A stretch of DNA of 64,000 nt, taken from positions 1 to 64,000 of the forward strand of contig NZ_JABBNU010000014.1 of assembly GCF_012926615.1 (NCBI RefSeq), given 5' to 3'. The position numbers were made by a program, and so were the translations under genes. Below are positions 1 to 7,100 of the stretch, piece after piece; the first letter of the stretch is position 1, and the number at the start of each line of letters is the position of its first letter. Origin of the DNA: Marinigracilibium pacificum. GTDB taxonomy: Bacteria > Bacteroidota > Bacteroidia > Cytophagales > Cyclobacteriaceae. The notes beneath the pieces are model-generated. The model saw only the letters and a list, made by a program, of their open reading frames with translations. It was not told the origin of the DNA and did not search any database.

Positions 1-44
1 TCGTCGATTTACCCATAGTAACATTTTCAAGCACCGGACTTGTC

Positions 45-101
45 AACACTGCATTCAAGTATAGGCCTATCGGCCACTCGAATGCTTAGTTATTGTGTGT
101 A
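45..101 (-). other. Candidate attC-like recombination site (left-most)
   Basis: Seen in sequence: a 10-bp stem with one mismatch (51-60 against 76-85) is flanked symmetrically by a 3-nt spacer and then AAC (45-47) and GTT (89-91). This is the order core triplet, spacer, arm, loop, arm, spacer, core triplet expected of an integron attC site. Directly outside lies TTGTGTGTA (93-101), the exact reverse complement of TACACACAA at 631-639 on the far side of the gene at 109-612. Minus-strand sequence left of 46 stays open to the window edge and could begin another cassette gene. It is inferred to be the 3' attC of that cassette; the exact core triplet is ambiguous. Confidence 0.45.
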
Positions 102-108
102 GTGTTTT

Positions 109-612
109 TTAATCATTCGTTTCGTTTAATTTATAAACATCATTACTAATTAAATCCACAAAACAAATTCCGATTAGAATATTCGTGTAATTTTCATCTT
201 TTATGTCAATTCGTTTTCTTTTTATTCTACCGATGAAGTTATTTTCTGAATAAACCATTTTTCCATAACCGTTACTTACTATTTGTATTTCGGTAAATTC
301 CGATTTATAAAATGACTTGTTAGAAATTGCAATAATCTTTATAGGATTAAATGGTTTCCATTTTTCATTTTTTGATAAGTCAATTATTTCAAAATCATAA
401 TTTTTATTTCCTTTAAGAACTATTTCACTATTACCTTTTTTAATAGCAAACTCTCTGTTTTTAATACTATGCTTGTTAATGTCCAAATAAGCTAATTCAT
501 TGGAAACATCGTGTTTAAATTCAATCCTTTTTAAATTTCTGAAAATGAAATTGTCGTGAGTCAGTTTTCCTTTCAGATGGATTAAATCTTTTAGTTCAAT
601 AAATTCAGACAT
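109..612 (-). CDS. Hypothetical protein in cassette-like unit
   Basis: A 167-residue protein of unrecognised family with no signal peptide or membrane segment. It is lysine- and asparagine-rich, with many short beta-prone stretches and a hydrophobic C-terminal segment (about residues 143-155, ILIGICFVDLI). That pattern faintly recalls LURP-one/tubby-like C-termini, but this is only an impression. The ATG lies 22 nt after the GTTGTGTG core of the preceding palindromic site, and the stop is 8 nt before the next inverted arm. This tight fit between two recombination-site-like palindromes is typical of integron cassettes carrying one small gene. Its base composition is more AT-rich than the GC-rich palindrome that precedes it. 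No function is proposed. Confidence 0.6.
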   Translation of the reverse strand: MSEFIELKDLIHLKGKLTHDNFIFRNLKRIEFKHDVSNELAYLDINKHSIKNREFAIKKGNSEIVLKGNKNYDFEIIDLSKNEKWKPFNPIKIIAISNKSFYKSEFTEIQIVSNGYGKMVYSENNFIGRIKRKRIDIKDENYTNILIGICFVDLISNDVYKLNETND

Positions 613-631
613 ATTATCGTTTGGTTACATT

Positions 632-768
632 ACACACAACGTTCGATGTATGAGTTGGGGCGGATTATCGTGCCGATTTCGCGTCCGATAGGACAGTGAA
701 ATCCAGCGAGAATCCGGCGCTTGACCTGGCACTAATGCCGTCATAACTTATACATGCTGTTATGCTTA
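632..768 (-). other. Candidate attC site between two small genes
   Basis: Seen in sequence: a long imperfect palindrome fills the gap between two minus-strand genes. The arms 647-663 and 738-754 agree at 13 of 17 positions after reverse complementation, and further inner pairing includes GTGCC/GGCAC. On the minus strand it starts with GCATAAC just past the upstream stop codon and ends with GTTGTGTG just before the next start codon. The outer AAC and GTT triplets, a length near 137 nt, GC content above the genes and position between single genes all match attC sites of integron cassettes. Family knowledge: only AAC/GTT and the folded structure are conserved in attC. Confidence 0.55.
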
Positions 769-771
769 GTT

Positions 772-1278
772 TTAGTCACCAGTTTGTAATTCTTTAAATC
801 CATCGAGAGTCCAATAATGAATTACTGAAGCAGCTTCAAATTTTATTATCTGAATAGCATTGCAATTTAGATTAATTTGTGTTTCTTCATACATATCTGA
901 TATTTGCCCTGGATTTACAAGAGATATTCCATACCCATAGGGATATTTAGTCTCGGGAATTGAGTCAATTTTAATACATGAATATTTATCATCATTTAAA
1001 TAGAAAAACCATAATCCTAATTCATTTTTATTCTTTTTATATAAAAGAGTAAAAAAATCTTCCACCTGATCACAATTAAAATCTCCCTTTACAAAATTCA
1101 GCTCATCGATAGAATTCGTTTTATAAATGTCTAATTCTTTGATATAATTATTAGCATCTAGAATCTCCCAATCAGGCAGATTTTTTTTTATTGCTTGGTA
1201 ATAAATGGTATCCGTTGTTGTTTGACCAAACATAATTGACGCTGCACATAAACCAAATAATGTAAGTGTTTTTTTCAT
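772..1278 (-). CDS. Hypothetical secreted protein in cassette-like unit
   Basis: A 168-residue protein with an N-terminal signal peptide (lysine pair, hydrophobic core, cut near residues 18-20 after MFGQ). The mature part has a short acidic stretch (GDFNCDQVEDF) resembling a single FG-GAP/VCBS-type calcium loop, but no repeat array, so the family stays open. The ATG at 1278 is chosen because a signal peptide follows at once; an in-frame ATG further upstream (1422) would translate the palindromic site. The start is only 6 nt after the GTTATGC core of the preceding palindrome, and the stop touches the next one. GTTATGCTTA (759-768) and TAAGCATAAC (1285-1294) form a perfect 10-bp inverted pair around the gene, as expected for an integrated cassette. 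Confidence 0.65.
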   Translation of the reverse strand: MKKTLTLFGLCAASIMFGQTTTDTIYYQAIKKNLPDWEILDANNYIKELDIYKTNSIDELNFVKGDFNCDQVEDFFTLLYKKNKNELGLWFFYLNDDKYSCIKIDSIPETKYPYGYGISLVNPGQISDMYEETQINLNCNAIQIIKFEAASVIHYWTLDGFKELQTGD

Positions 1279-1284
1279 ATCAAT

Positions 1285-1412
1285 TAAGCATAACGATTGG
1301 ATAAGCGCGACTCTATTGCTCTTATCCCACATATGTGTTTTGTTATTTTCTGGCAATATAAGCTCCAATTGATTATTTCCAAAAATCTGTTTGAACAATA
1401 ATGTCGCGCTTA
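1285..1412 (-). other. Candidate attC-like site preceding the first cassette gene
   Basis: Seen in sequence: TAAGCGCGAC (1302-1311) and GTCGCGCTTA (1403-1412) form a perfect 10-bp inverted repeat, and the stem extends inward with a small bulge (CTATTG against CAATAAT). On the minus strand the structure ends in GTTATGC, directly followed by the start of the gene at 772-1278. Inferred to be the attC of a cassette whose gene is lost, or an attC-like array boundary. The outer partner of the GTT core is less clear here than in the two sites to the left. Confidence 0.42.
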
Positions 1413-1624
1413 GTATTCTCATTATCCTGCTTTTTTGACTTTTAATTTTTTTAAGGGGTCAACGGCCTCTTCCTAAATTTGATTTTATATGCTTTAACCC
1501 TTCCATCTGAATCTCAGACTCTCCATTTAACTCCATTCATTGCCTTATTTTACTTGTTTTGTGTTTCAAAAGGATGTTTCTCACCTCATTTTCAATATAG
1601 TCTGTTCTTCTTAGCTAAGCGTAA

Positions 1625-1661
1625 GATTATACGTATATATACGTTTATTATACGTATAATC
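1625..1661. repeat. Perfect 13-bp inverted repeat
   Basis: GATTATACGTATA (1625-1637) and its exact reverse complement (1649-1661) are separated by 11 nt (TATACGTTTAT). The sequence is almost pure alternating AT with ACGT steps. It is not followed by a T-run on either strand, so it is unlikely to be a terminator. An operator or a site for a tyrosine recombinase are possible readings, and neither is shown. Confidence 0.6.
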
Positions 1662-1746
1662 AACACTTAAAATGGGGGTGCTAATTTGGTTTGTTAATTA
1701 TTGAAGTGATAGATTATTAGTATTGTATGGGTGTTTTTGAGACAAT

Positions 1747-1779
1747 AAAAAAAGCCGCTAAACCTTTCGGCCTAACAGC
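1747..1779 (-). terminator. Rho-independent terminator of the lipoprotein gene
   Basis: On the minus strand, 11 nt (1779-1769) pair with 11 nt (1764-1754) through seven Watson-Crick and four G-U pairs around a GAAA tetraloop, followed by seven U residues (1753-1747). It lies 26 nt past the stop codon at 1806. Confidence 0.8.
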
Positions 1780-1805
1780 TTGATATATTAATTTCTTATG
1801 TATTT

Positions 1806-2492
1806 TTATTGTCCGTCGGTATCAGGCACCTCAGTAACTGTAATCTGTGGGAATGTAAATGGGGGAGTCTCTATAATATTACTTTCATTAAGGGCTTTAT
1901 CTACAACCTGAACTTGTAATTTAACTGTGTCATTTCTGAATACCGAAAATATCGCCGCAGAATACATGTTATACCTTAACTCTCCTTTTATTGCTCTTTC
2001 ATTCTCTTCCAGATTTAAAACAGGGAATCGACCGTCATAAGTATCAGCACATAAAAACGGATCTATTTTTCTGAGATCATATTCTTCCCAAACTCCTTGC
2101 CTCTTTACAAAAAAGTCAATGAATATATTATTGTGATATTTATTTCTTTGAACCAAGAAGGTATCTACATCAGTTCCATTAACAATCAATTCATAATCAA
2201 TACAATTAAAGTCCGGGTCACCTTCACGGTCTCCAAATCTGATTAACTCACCATTATCAAGGATAAATGCATAAGGATGATATGGTACTCCGATATCTTC
2301 AGGACTTAACCCCAGATCGCCATTTCCATCTTCAAAATTTAATACCAGCGAAAGATTTTTAGTAAATCCTGTATCATAATAAGTAATGTTATTGTAGCTG
2401 ATCGCAGGGGTAGAAGAAAGTGACGGCGGTCCGTCGCAAAAGGCCGCTGTGCATAGAATAAAAATTATTGCTAATATCGCATTATATTTCAT
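1806..2492 (-). CDS. Hypothetical outer-membrane-type lipoprotein
   Basis: A 228-residue protein of unknown function. The N-terminus is a lipoprotein signal (hydrophobic core then a lipobox-like CTAAFC, Cys19), so the mature protein is probably lipid-anchored in the envelope. The mature part contains a GDGNGDLGLSPEDIG-like stretch near residues 53-67 that could bind calcium, then mostly beta-prone sequence and a TPPF motif near the C-terminus. It ends in acidic residues. The ATG at 2492 is supported by the signal peptide. It diverges from the LuxE-like gene, leaving 61 nt for both promoters, and is followed by a clear terminator. This kind of small lipoprotein is common in Cytophagales genomes. 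Confidence 0.7.
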   Translation of the reverse strand: MKYNAILAIIFILCTAAFCDGPPSLSSTPAISYNNITYYDTGFTKNLSLVLNFEDGNGDLGLSPEDIGVPYHPYAFILDNGELIRFGDREGDPDFNCIDYELIVNGTDVDTFLVQRNKYHNNIFIDFFVKRQGVWEEYDLRKIDPFLCADTYDGRFPVLNLEENERAIKGELRYNMYSAAIFSVFRNDTVKLQVQVVDKALNESNIIETPPFTFPQITVTEVPDTDGQ

Positions 2493-2553
2493 AGGTGCTC
2501 GTCTATCTTTAATTAAAGATATGTAATTATTTACAATATTAAAACGAACATTG

Positions 2554-3546
2554 ATGTCAGATAGTTTAAAGGACAGGATCTTAAATTTATCAAGAGGGGA
2601 TAAGCAGGGGTTTAATCAACTTGCTCTCGAAGTTTTCAGGTATCAGGCAACAAATAATGTTGTTTATAATGAATATATAAGTCATTTGTCTGTTGATTCT
2701 ACGAAAGTTTCTTCAATTGAGGAAATTCCCTTCCTTCCGATCAGTTTTTTTAAAAGGCATCGAATATCTACTTTAAATTCCACTCCGGAAAGGATTTTTA
2801 CCAGCAGTGGCACTACGGGCTCGGTTACATCACGACATGAATTATATGGCACCAAATGGTATGAAGCTATCACTACCAAAATCTGGAATGAATATTATCC
2901 ATCATTAGAAAACTGTGTCATTCTTGCTCTTTTGCCGGGCTACCTCGAAAGAGAAGGGTCATCGTTAATCTATATGGTTGATCATTTTATCAAATCTTCC
3001 GGAGATGCCAGAAACGGATTTTTTCTCTATGATCACGATAAGTTGTATCACCTGCTTCAATCACTAAAAGGTGAGGGAAAGACTGTGGTATTGTTTGGAG
3101 TTACATTCGGATTACTTGATTTTGCAGAAAGCTATTCATTGAGTTTTCCTGAACTAATTATCATGGAAACTGGTGGTATGAAGGGTAGGAGGAAAGAAAT
3201 GACCAGACAAGAGGTTCATACAATTATCAAAAAATCATTTGGCGTGGAAAGGGTTCATTCTGAATACGGGATGACAGAATTATTATCTCAGGCATACTCC
3301 AATGGGAATGGCATTTTTGCTCCTTCATCAACACTTGATATCATATTACGTGATACTAATGATCCGTTCAGTTATGTACCTGAAAGAAAAACAGGCGGGG
3401 TTAATGTAATCGACCTGGCTAATGTTGATACTTGCTCGTTTATTGAAACACAGGATTTGGGCCGGAAATATGATGATGGCACTTTTGAAGTCCTGGGACG
3501 ATTTGATAATAGTGATATCAGAGGATGTAATCTGATGGTTTTATAG
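2554..3546 (+). CDS. LuxE-like acyl-protein synthetase / acyltransferase
   Basis: A 330-residue protein resembling the LuxE acyl-protein synthetase family, part of the adenylate-forming superfamily. The nucleotide loop TSSGTTG lies near residues 83-89, followed by aromatic and acidic positions typical of the fold. A later E-Y-G-M-T motif (about 237-241) corresponds to the conserved YGxTE motif of AMP-forming enzymes. The family activates fatty acids as acyl-adenylates and passes them to an enzyme thiol. No luxA, B, C or D partner is nearby, so a role in bioluminescence is not supported; acyl activation for lipid or surface glycan metabolism is an inference. The ATG at 2554 follows an in-frame TTG at 2551 and is preferred. 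The gene runs convergently towards the REP array. Confidence 0.75.
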   Translation: MSDSLKDRILNLSRGDKQGFNQLALEVFRYQATNNVVYNEYISHLSVDSTKVSSIEEIPFLPISFFKRHRISTLNSTPERIFTSSGTTGSVTSRHELYGTKWYEAITTKIWNEYYPSLENCVILALLPGYLEREGSSLIYMVDHFIKSSGDARNGFFLYDHDKLYHLLQSLKGEGKTVVLFGVTFGLLDFAESYSLSFPELIIMETGGMKGRRKEMTRQEVHTIIKKSFGVERVHSEYGMTELLSQAYSNGNGIFAPSSTLDIILRDTNDPFSYVPERKTGGVNVIDLANVDTCSFIETQDLGRKYDDGTFEVLGRFDNSDIRGCNLMVL

Positions 3547-3564
3547 TTATGGCTAAGGGATATT

Positions 3565-3980
3565 GTTATGGCTTGTGTCCTCACTAGCCATGGAAAATAT
3601 GTTTGGACTGGTTGGTGGAGACACCAACCAAGACTTTAAGAGACACCAATCATGATTTACTGCTGTTCCGGATATTAGCGCAGCGCATCAGGTAATTAAG
3701 AATAAAAGGGGATTTGAAATCCCTCATTATCAATGATTCAACATGCCCTGCTGAAAATGTCGAAAAGCAGAAAATATATAATGCCAATTATTAAATCTGC
3801 GTTACAAACGCAGTTCTCTAACACCCTCGTTACGCTTCGCTAAACAAGGGCGATGAAAATATTGTGAGGCCATCTGTCGTCTTCATTTGTAACAGATTAT
3901 TTAATGGTTAGTGGAGACACTAACCAAAACTTTTATACCCTTCGAACCATATCGAACAGCAAAGTTCCATCATCATAATT
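3565..3980. repeat. Tandem repeat unit 1 (REP-like hairpins)
   Basis: First copy of a repeat of about 0.4 kb. In order it contains a hairpin GGCTTGTG-TCCT-CACTAGCC, a hairpin GGTTGGTG-GAGA-CACCAACC, a 22-nt spacer motif with a second GACACCAATC, a perfect GGGATTT-G-AAATCCC hairpin, a CTGCGTT-ACA-AACGCAG hairpin, and a hairpin GGTTAGTG-GAGA-CACTAACC. It differs from copy 2 mainly by one extra 22-nt motif. No gene is present. It occupies a convergent intergenic region, a usual place for REP elements. Confidence 0.85.
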
Positions 3981-4374
3981 GTTATGGCTTGTGTCCACAC
4001 TAGCCATGGAAAATATGTTTAGAATGATTGGTGGGGACACCAACCAGGACTTACTGCTGTTCTGGATGTTTGCGCAGCGCATCCGGTAACTAAGAATAAA
4101 TGGGGATTTGAAATCCCTCATTATCAATGATTCAACAAGCCCTTCTGAACATGTTGAATAGCAGAAAATATATAATGCCAATTATTAAATCTGCGTTACA
4201 AACGCAGTTCTCTAACACCCTCGTTACGCTTTGCTAAACAAGGGCGATGAAAATATTGTGAGGCCATCTGTCGTCTTCATTTGTAACAGATTATTTAATG
4301 GTTAGTGGAGACACTAACCAGAACTTTTATACCCTTCGAACCATATCGAACAGCAAAGTTCCATCATCATAATT
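3981..4374. repeat. Tandem repeat unit 2 (REP-like hairpins)
   Basis: Second copy, nearly identical to 3565-3980 but 22 nt shorter because one GACACCAA motif unit is missing. The internal hairpins at the same relative places are kept. A few substitutions lie in hairpin stems, including the CACCAACC versus CACTAACC change balanced in the opposite arm between hairpin types. The short open frame inside (3933-4181, minus) crosses the unit junction and is not credible as a gene. Confidence 0.85.
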
Positions 4375-4488
4375 GTTATGGCTTGTGTCCTCACTAGCCA
4401 TGGAAAATATGTTTAGAATGATTGGTGGGGACACCAACCAAAACTCATAAAGACACCAACCAAGACTCTAAGAGACACTAACCAGGAC
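4375..4488. repeat. Partial third repeat unit ending in 22-nt minisatellite
   Basis: The third copy stops after about 75 nt and passes into three successive GACACCAACC / GACACTAACC units of about 22 nt (roughly 4430-4486), each followed by A-rich or ACTCTAAGA-type spacer. The array ends directly at the terminator of the response-regulator gene. Confidence 0.8.
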
Positions 4489-4517
4489 AAAAAAAAAGGG
4501 TGTTGCATGCAACACCC
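4489..4517 (-). terminator. Rho-independent terminator of the response regulator
   Basis: A 20-nt perfect palindrome (4498-4517, GGGTGTTGCA and its complement) is followed on the minus strand by nine U residues (4497-4489). It sits 18 nt after the stop codon at 4536, so the short C-terminus of that protein is its natural end. Confidence 0.88.
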
Positions 4518-4535
4518 TTACAAGGAATATATCAA

Positions 4536-5687
4536 TTAACAATATTTCTTCACATCATCAGCGGTAATTGTCTTTCCGGACATGATTACCAATCGCTCAA
4601 CAACATTTCTCAACTCACGGATATTACCTGTCCAGTCATGTTTTTTCAATTCTTCAACAGCACCGTCGTCAATGTCCTTTTTAGCAGTGCCATATTCACC
4701 AGCCAGATCATTAAGAAATTTGTCTGCCAGTAAAGGGATATCGTCTTTCCTGTCATTTAATGAAGGCACTTTGATTATGATCACACTCAACCTGTGATAC
4801 AAGTCTTCACGGAAGTTACCTTCTTCAATTTCTTTCTTCAGGTCTTTATTCGTTGCAGCTAATACTCTGACATTAACCTTGATATCTTTATCTCCTCCAA
4901 CACGGGTGATTCTGTTTTCCTGAAGTGCACGAAGTACTTTTGCCTGAGCCGAAAGCGACATATCACCAATTTCATCCAGAAAGAGTGTGCCGCCATCTGC
5001 AAGTTCAAACTTTCCTTTTCTTTGCTTTACAGCAGAGGTAAATGCTCCTTTTTCATGACCAAACAATTCACTCTCAATCAACTCTGCAGGAATTGCTGCA
5101 CAGTTAACTTCAATCATTGGTCCGTTGCAACGCTCACTTTTCTCATGTAGCCAGCGTGCTACCAGTTCCTTACCCGATCCGTTAGGCCCGGTAATTAATA
5201 CTCTGGCATCAGTTGGAGCTACTTTTTCGATAGTTTCCTTAATTTCACCCATTGGCTCCGACTCACCGATCATATCATATTTTTTGGCGATCTTTTTCTT
5301 AAGAGTCTTAGTTTCGGTAACCAGATTTGATTTGTCCAGTGCATTTCTGATACTCACAAGCATTCGGTTAAGATCCGGTGGCTTGGAAATGAAATCAAAA
5401 GCACCTTTTTTGGTGGCATCTACAGCTGTTTCGATCGTGCCATGGGCAGATATCATGATAAACTGAGTATCTTTTCCAAGCTCAAGGGCTTTAGTAAGAA
5501 CCTCCATACCATCCATCTTTGGCATTTTAATATCGCATAATACGATATCATAATCATTTTTCTCGATTTTTTCCAGACCGGCCTTACCATCTGGAGCATC
5601 GTCTACTTCATACTTTTCATATGAAAGAATATCTTTCAGTGTTTCTCTGATGCCCGGTTCGTCATCTATGATCAATATTTTAGCCAT
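4536..5687 (-). CDS. Sigma-54 response regulator lacking DNA-binding domain (NtrX-like)
   Basis: A 383-residue protein. Receiver domain (about 1-120): acidic pair Asp8/Asp9, phospho-acceptor Asp in LCDIKMP (about 52), Ser in ISAHG and Lys in SKPP. AAA+ sigma-54 activator domain (about 140-368): Walker A GPNGSGKE, Walker [11 protein letters not shown], arginine-finger region FREDLYHRL. The loop that contacts sigma-54, normally GAFTGA, reads GAFTSA. The chain ends about 15 residues after the AAA+ domain, and no Fis-type helix-turn-helix follows. NtrC-family proteins are usually 440-480 residues. A strong terminator right after the stop argues against truncation by sequencing error. It probably acts by oligomerising on sigma-54 polymerase without specific DNA binding, or with a partner. 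No sensor kinase gene is adjacent. Confidence 0.9.
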   Translation of the reverse strand: MAKILIIDDEPGIRETLKDILSYEKYEVDDAPDGKAGLEKIEKNDYDIVLCDIKMPKMDGMEVLTKALELGKDTQFIMISAHGTIETAVDATKKGAFDFISKPPDLNRMLVSIRNALDKSNLVTETKTLKKKIAKKYDMIGESEPMGEIKETIEKVAPTDARVLITGPNGSGKELVARWLHEKSERCNGPMIEVNCAAIPAELIESELFGHEKGAFTSAVKQRKGKFELADGGTLFLDEIGDMSLSAQAKVLRALQENRITRVGGDKDIKVNVRVLAATNKDLKKEIEEGNFREDLYHRLSVIIIKVPSLNDRKDDIPLLADKFLNDLAGEYGTAKKDIDDGAVEELKKHDWTGNIRELRNVVERLVIMSGKTITADDVKKYC

Positions 5688-5768
5688 GATCTATCTGGTT
5701 GGTTAAAAAAATAAAATTAACGAACAGCAAATTGAATGCCAGTAAAAAAATGATAAAAAATAAAAAAA

Positions 5769-6164
5769 CAAAGGCAGCACGATAAGCCGGGTTCTGTCCT
5801 CCTTGCGGAGTGCTTATCATTTATCTGGGCCTGACGTCACCATCAGGCTCTATCGACCTACCCATTCCGGCTTCCCGAAGGAAATAAGCGGGCAGCTTAA
5901 CCCGGAACCTATTTGGTCTTTCAACCCGTAAGGTTTACCTCGCATCATGATTCACACCATGACCGGTGAGCTCTTACCTCACCTTTTCACCCTTACCCAT
6001 AACGAAGCCTTGCGGCTTGTCAGGGCGGTATATTTTCTGTGGCACTGGCTGTTACTGACAAGCCGAAGCCTGCCAGCACCTTCCCGTTAGGAAGTACGGC
6101 GCCCTGTGTTGCCCGGACTTTCCTCACAAAATCAGATTTTGTGCGATAAGCTGTACTGCCTTTG
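5769..6164 (-). ncRNA. rnpB: RNase P RNA (class A)
   Basis: The catalytic RNA of RNase P, which trims tRNA 5' leaders. On the minus strand the 5' part carries GAGGAAAGTCCGGGC (the conserved P4/J region), the middle carries GGTAAGGGTGAAAAGGTG and GGTAAGAGCTCACCG, and the 3' end carries AGAACCCGGCTTATCG. All are hallmark bacterial RNase P RNA segments. The closing helix P1 is visible as CAAAGGCAG (6164-6156) pairing with CTGCCTTTG (5777-5769), which sets the ends. Length is about 396 nt. A possible -7 element TACGTTTC (minus, 6179-6172) lies just upstream, overlapping nothing but the 36-nt gap to the next gene. The 3' flank is A/T-rich. Confidence 0.95.
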
Positions 6165-6200
6165 TTTTTTAGAAACGTAAAATTATACCATACAGATTAT

Positions 6201-6599
6201 TTAATGTACATCCAGACCTGTTAATTTAAACTCATACTCGTCAGCAAGCTCTGCAACCTCAGTGATCATCTCTTTGAGCAAATCATCAGTGATGTTATCA
6301 AGGAAGGTCGCTGCCTCTACTTTAACGAAGTTATCGCTAATCACAAATTTGGCATGACAGAAGCGTGCATTTTCAACCAACAGTCGTTTTAGATCGATGT
6401 CGGGCGTAAATTCACAGACTTTGGAGGTAAACTCCACACCTGTTTTTCCATATTTTTCGTTCATGCGCATCATACCTAATACGGTCTGATAACGTGACTC
6501 ATCAACCGGTATTACGATTACCGATTTGTTTTGGTCGTACTCGGAAAATTGTCCCCCGATCTCGGAGGAGAATTCTTCAATGAATTCCAGAAAGTTCAT
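6201..6599 (-). CDS. Hypothetical protein, YbjN/secretion-chaperone-like fold
   Basis: A 132-residue soluble acidic protein with no signal peptide. The order helix (1-18), strands (GGQFSEYD, SVIVIPV, YQTVLGMM), then a block with VENARFCHAKFVISDNFVKVEAATFLDN and a final acidic helix (residues about 100-125) resembles the one-domain YbjN / Tir-chaperone-like alpha-beta fold. The assignment is by pattern only. It lies between rnpB and a small lipoprotein gene, all on the minus strand, with 36 nt to the start of rnpB, so its 3' untranslated region runs into the rnpB promoter region. No catalytic residues are evident. Confidence 0.6.
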   Translation of the reverse strand: MNFLEFIEEFSSEIGGQFSEYDQNKSVIVIPVDESRYQTVLGMMRMNEKYGKTGVEFTSKVCEFTPDIDLKRLLVENARFCHAKFVISDNFVKVEAATFLDNITDDLLKEMITEVAELADEYEFKLTGLDVH

Positions 6600-6761
6600 A
6601 ATATTTGGGTACGGTTAGTTAGTTATTATGAATAATATAAGGATATTTTATTGTTTTCCAGAATTATATTTCATTTTATTTAATATGAACGATATGTAAA
6701 TGAATTGTTGAGTGATTTGACTGGTTTTGAGTGCTTTATGCCTTTTAATTCACCTGGTTAG

Positions 6762-7100
6762 CTATTCTGTTACCTCGTTTTTTTGATACTCTGTATAAGT
6801 AAGGCAATTATTTTCTTTAAGTTGTTTTTTTATTTCTCCGGAATAGTCCTTAACTATTTTCCAGCTTTGAGTACTGTCAAGCATAAAAGTGAAAGTTTCA
6901 CAACTTTTTTCTTTGTTCTCTTTAAATGCCATTGTGATATTATATTTCACTTTTTCAGGTTTAGCATCGTCTTTTGCAAGATTTGCTGCTTCTTCAATAT
7001 AATCTGCATAGGTTTTATGGCCTGATTTTTCTGAACCATTACTGCAACTCATCGCCAGGATTAATACAGTTGTAATTGTTAATAAATAAAAATTCTTCAA
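6762..7100 (-). CDS. Small hypothetical lipoprotein
   Basis: A 112-residue protein with a clear lipoprotein signal peptide (Lys2, hydrophobic core, lipobox LAMSC, Cys19). The mature part is lysine- and glutamate-rich, with a central Cys (KSCETF) and a second Cys near the C-terminus (NNCLTY) that could form a disulphide. No family was recognised. The start is TTG at 7100: an in-frame TGA two codons upstream excludes an earlier start, and the signal peptide needs this one. It is an isolated gene with 160 nt downstream and over 280 nt upstream free of genes. Function unknown. Confidence 0.65.
   Translation of the reverse strand: MKNFYLLTITTVLILAMSCSNGSEKSGHKTYADYIEEAANLAKDDAKPEKVKYNITMAFKENKEKSCETFTFMLDSTQSWKIVKDYSGEIKKQLKENNCLTYTEYQKNEVTE

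Larger units (their letters stand above)
1413..1805. other. Gene-free stretch between cassette region and lipoprotein gene
   Basis: No convincing gene is present. The stretch is AT-rich and contains a perfect 13-bp inverted repeat (1625-1661) and a minus-strand terminator (1747-1779), listed separately. No integrase or attI-like element was recognised. Confidence 0.6.

Noticed and set aside
1279-1422. Longer start (48 extra residues) for the gene at 772-1278
   Set aside because: The added part would translate the palindromic attC-like site; the internal ATG at 1278 begins a normal signal peptide.
1479-1670. Open frame of 63 codons on the plus strand
   Set aside because: No family resemblance, odd hydrophobic and low-complexity content, and it runs into the 13-bp inverted repeat. 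Probably chance in AT-rich DNA.
3933-4181. Open frame of 82 codons on the minus strand
   Set aside because: It lies across the junction of the tandem repeat units and is duplicated only as repeat DNA; no protein features.
3565-4488. CRISPR array
   Set aside because: Repeats are hairpins of mixed sizes in 0.4-kb units, not regular short direct repeats with unique spacers; no cas genes are near.
5125-5466. Plus-strand open frame opposite the response regulator
   Set aside because: Shadow of a real gene on the other strand, which has clear REC and AAA+ motifs.
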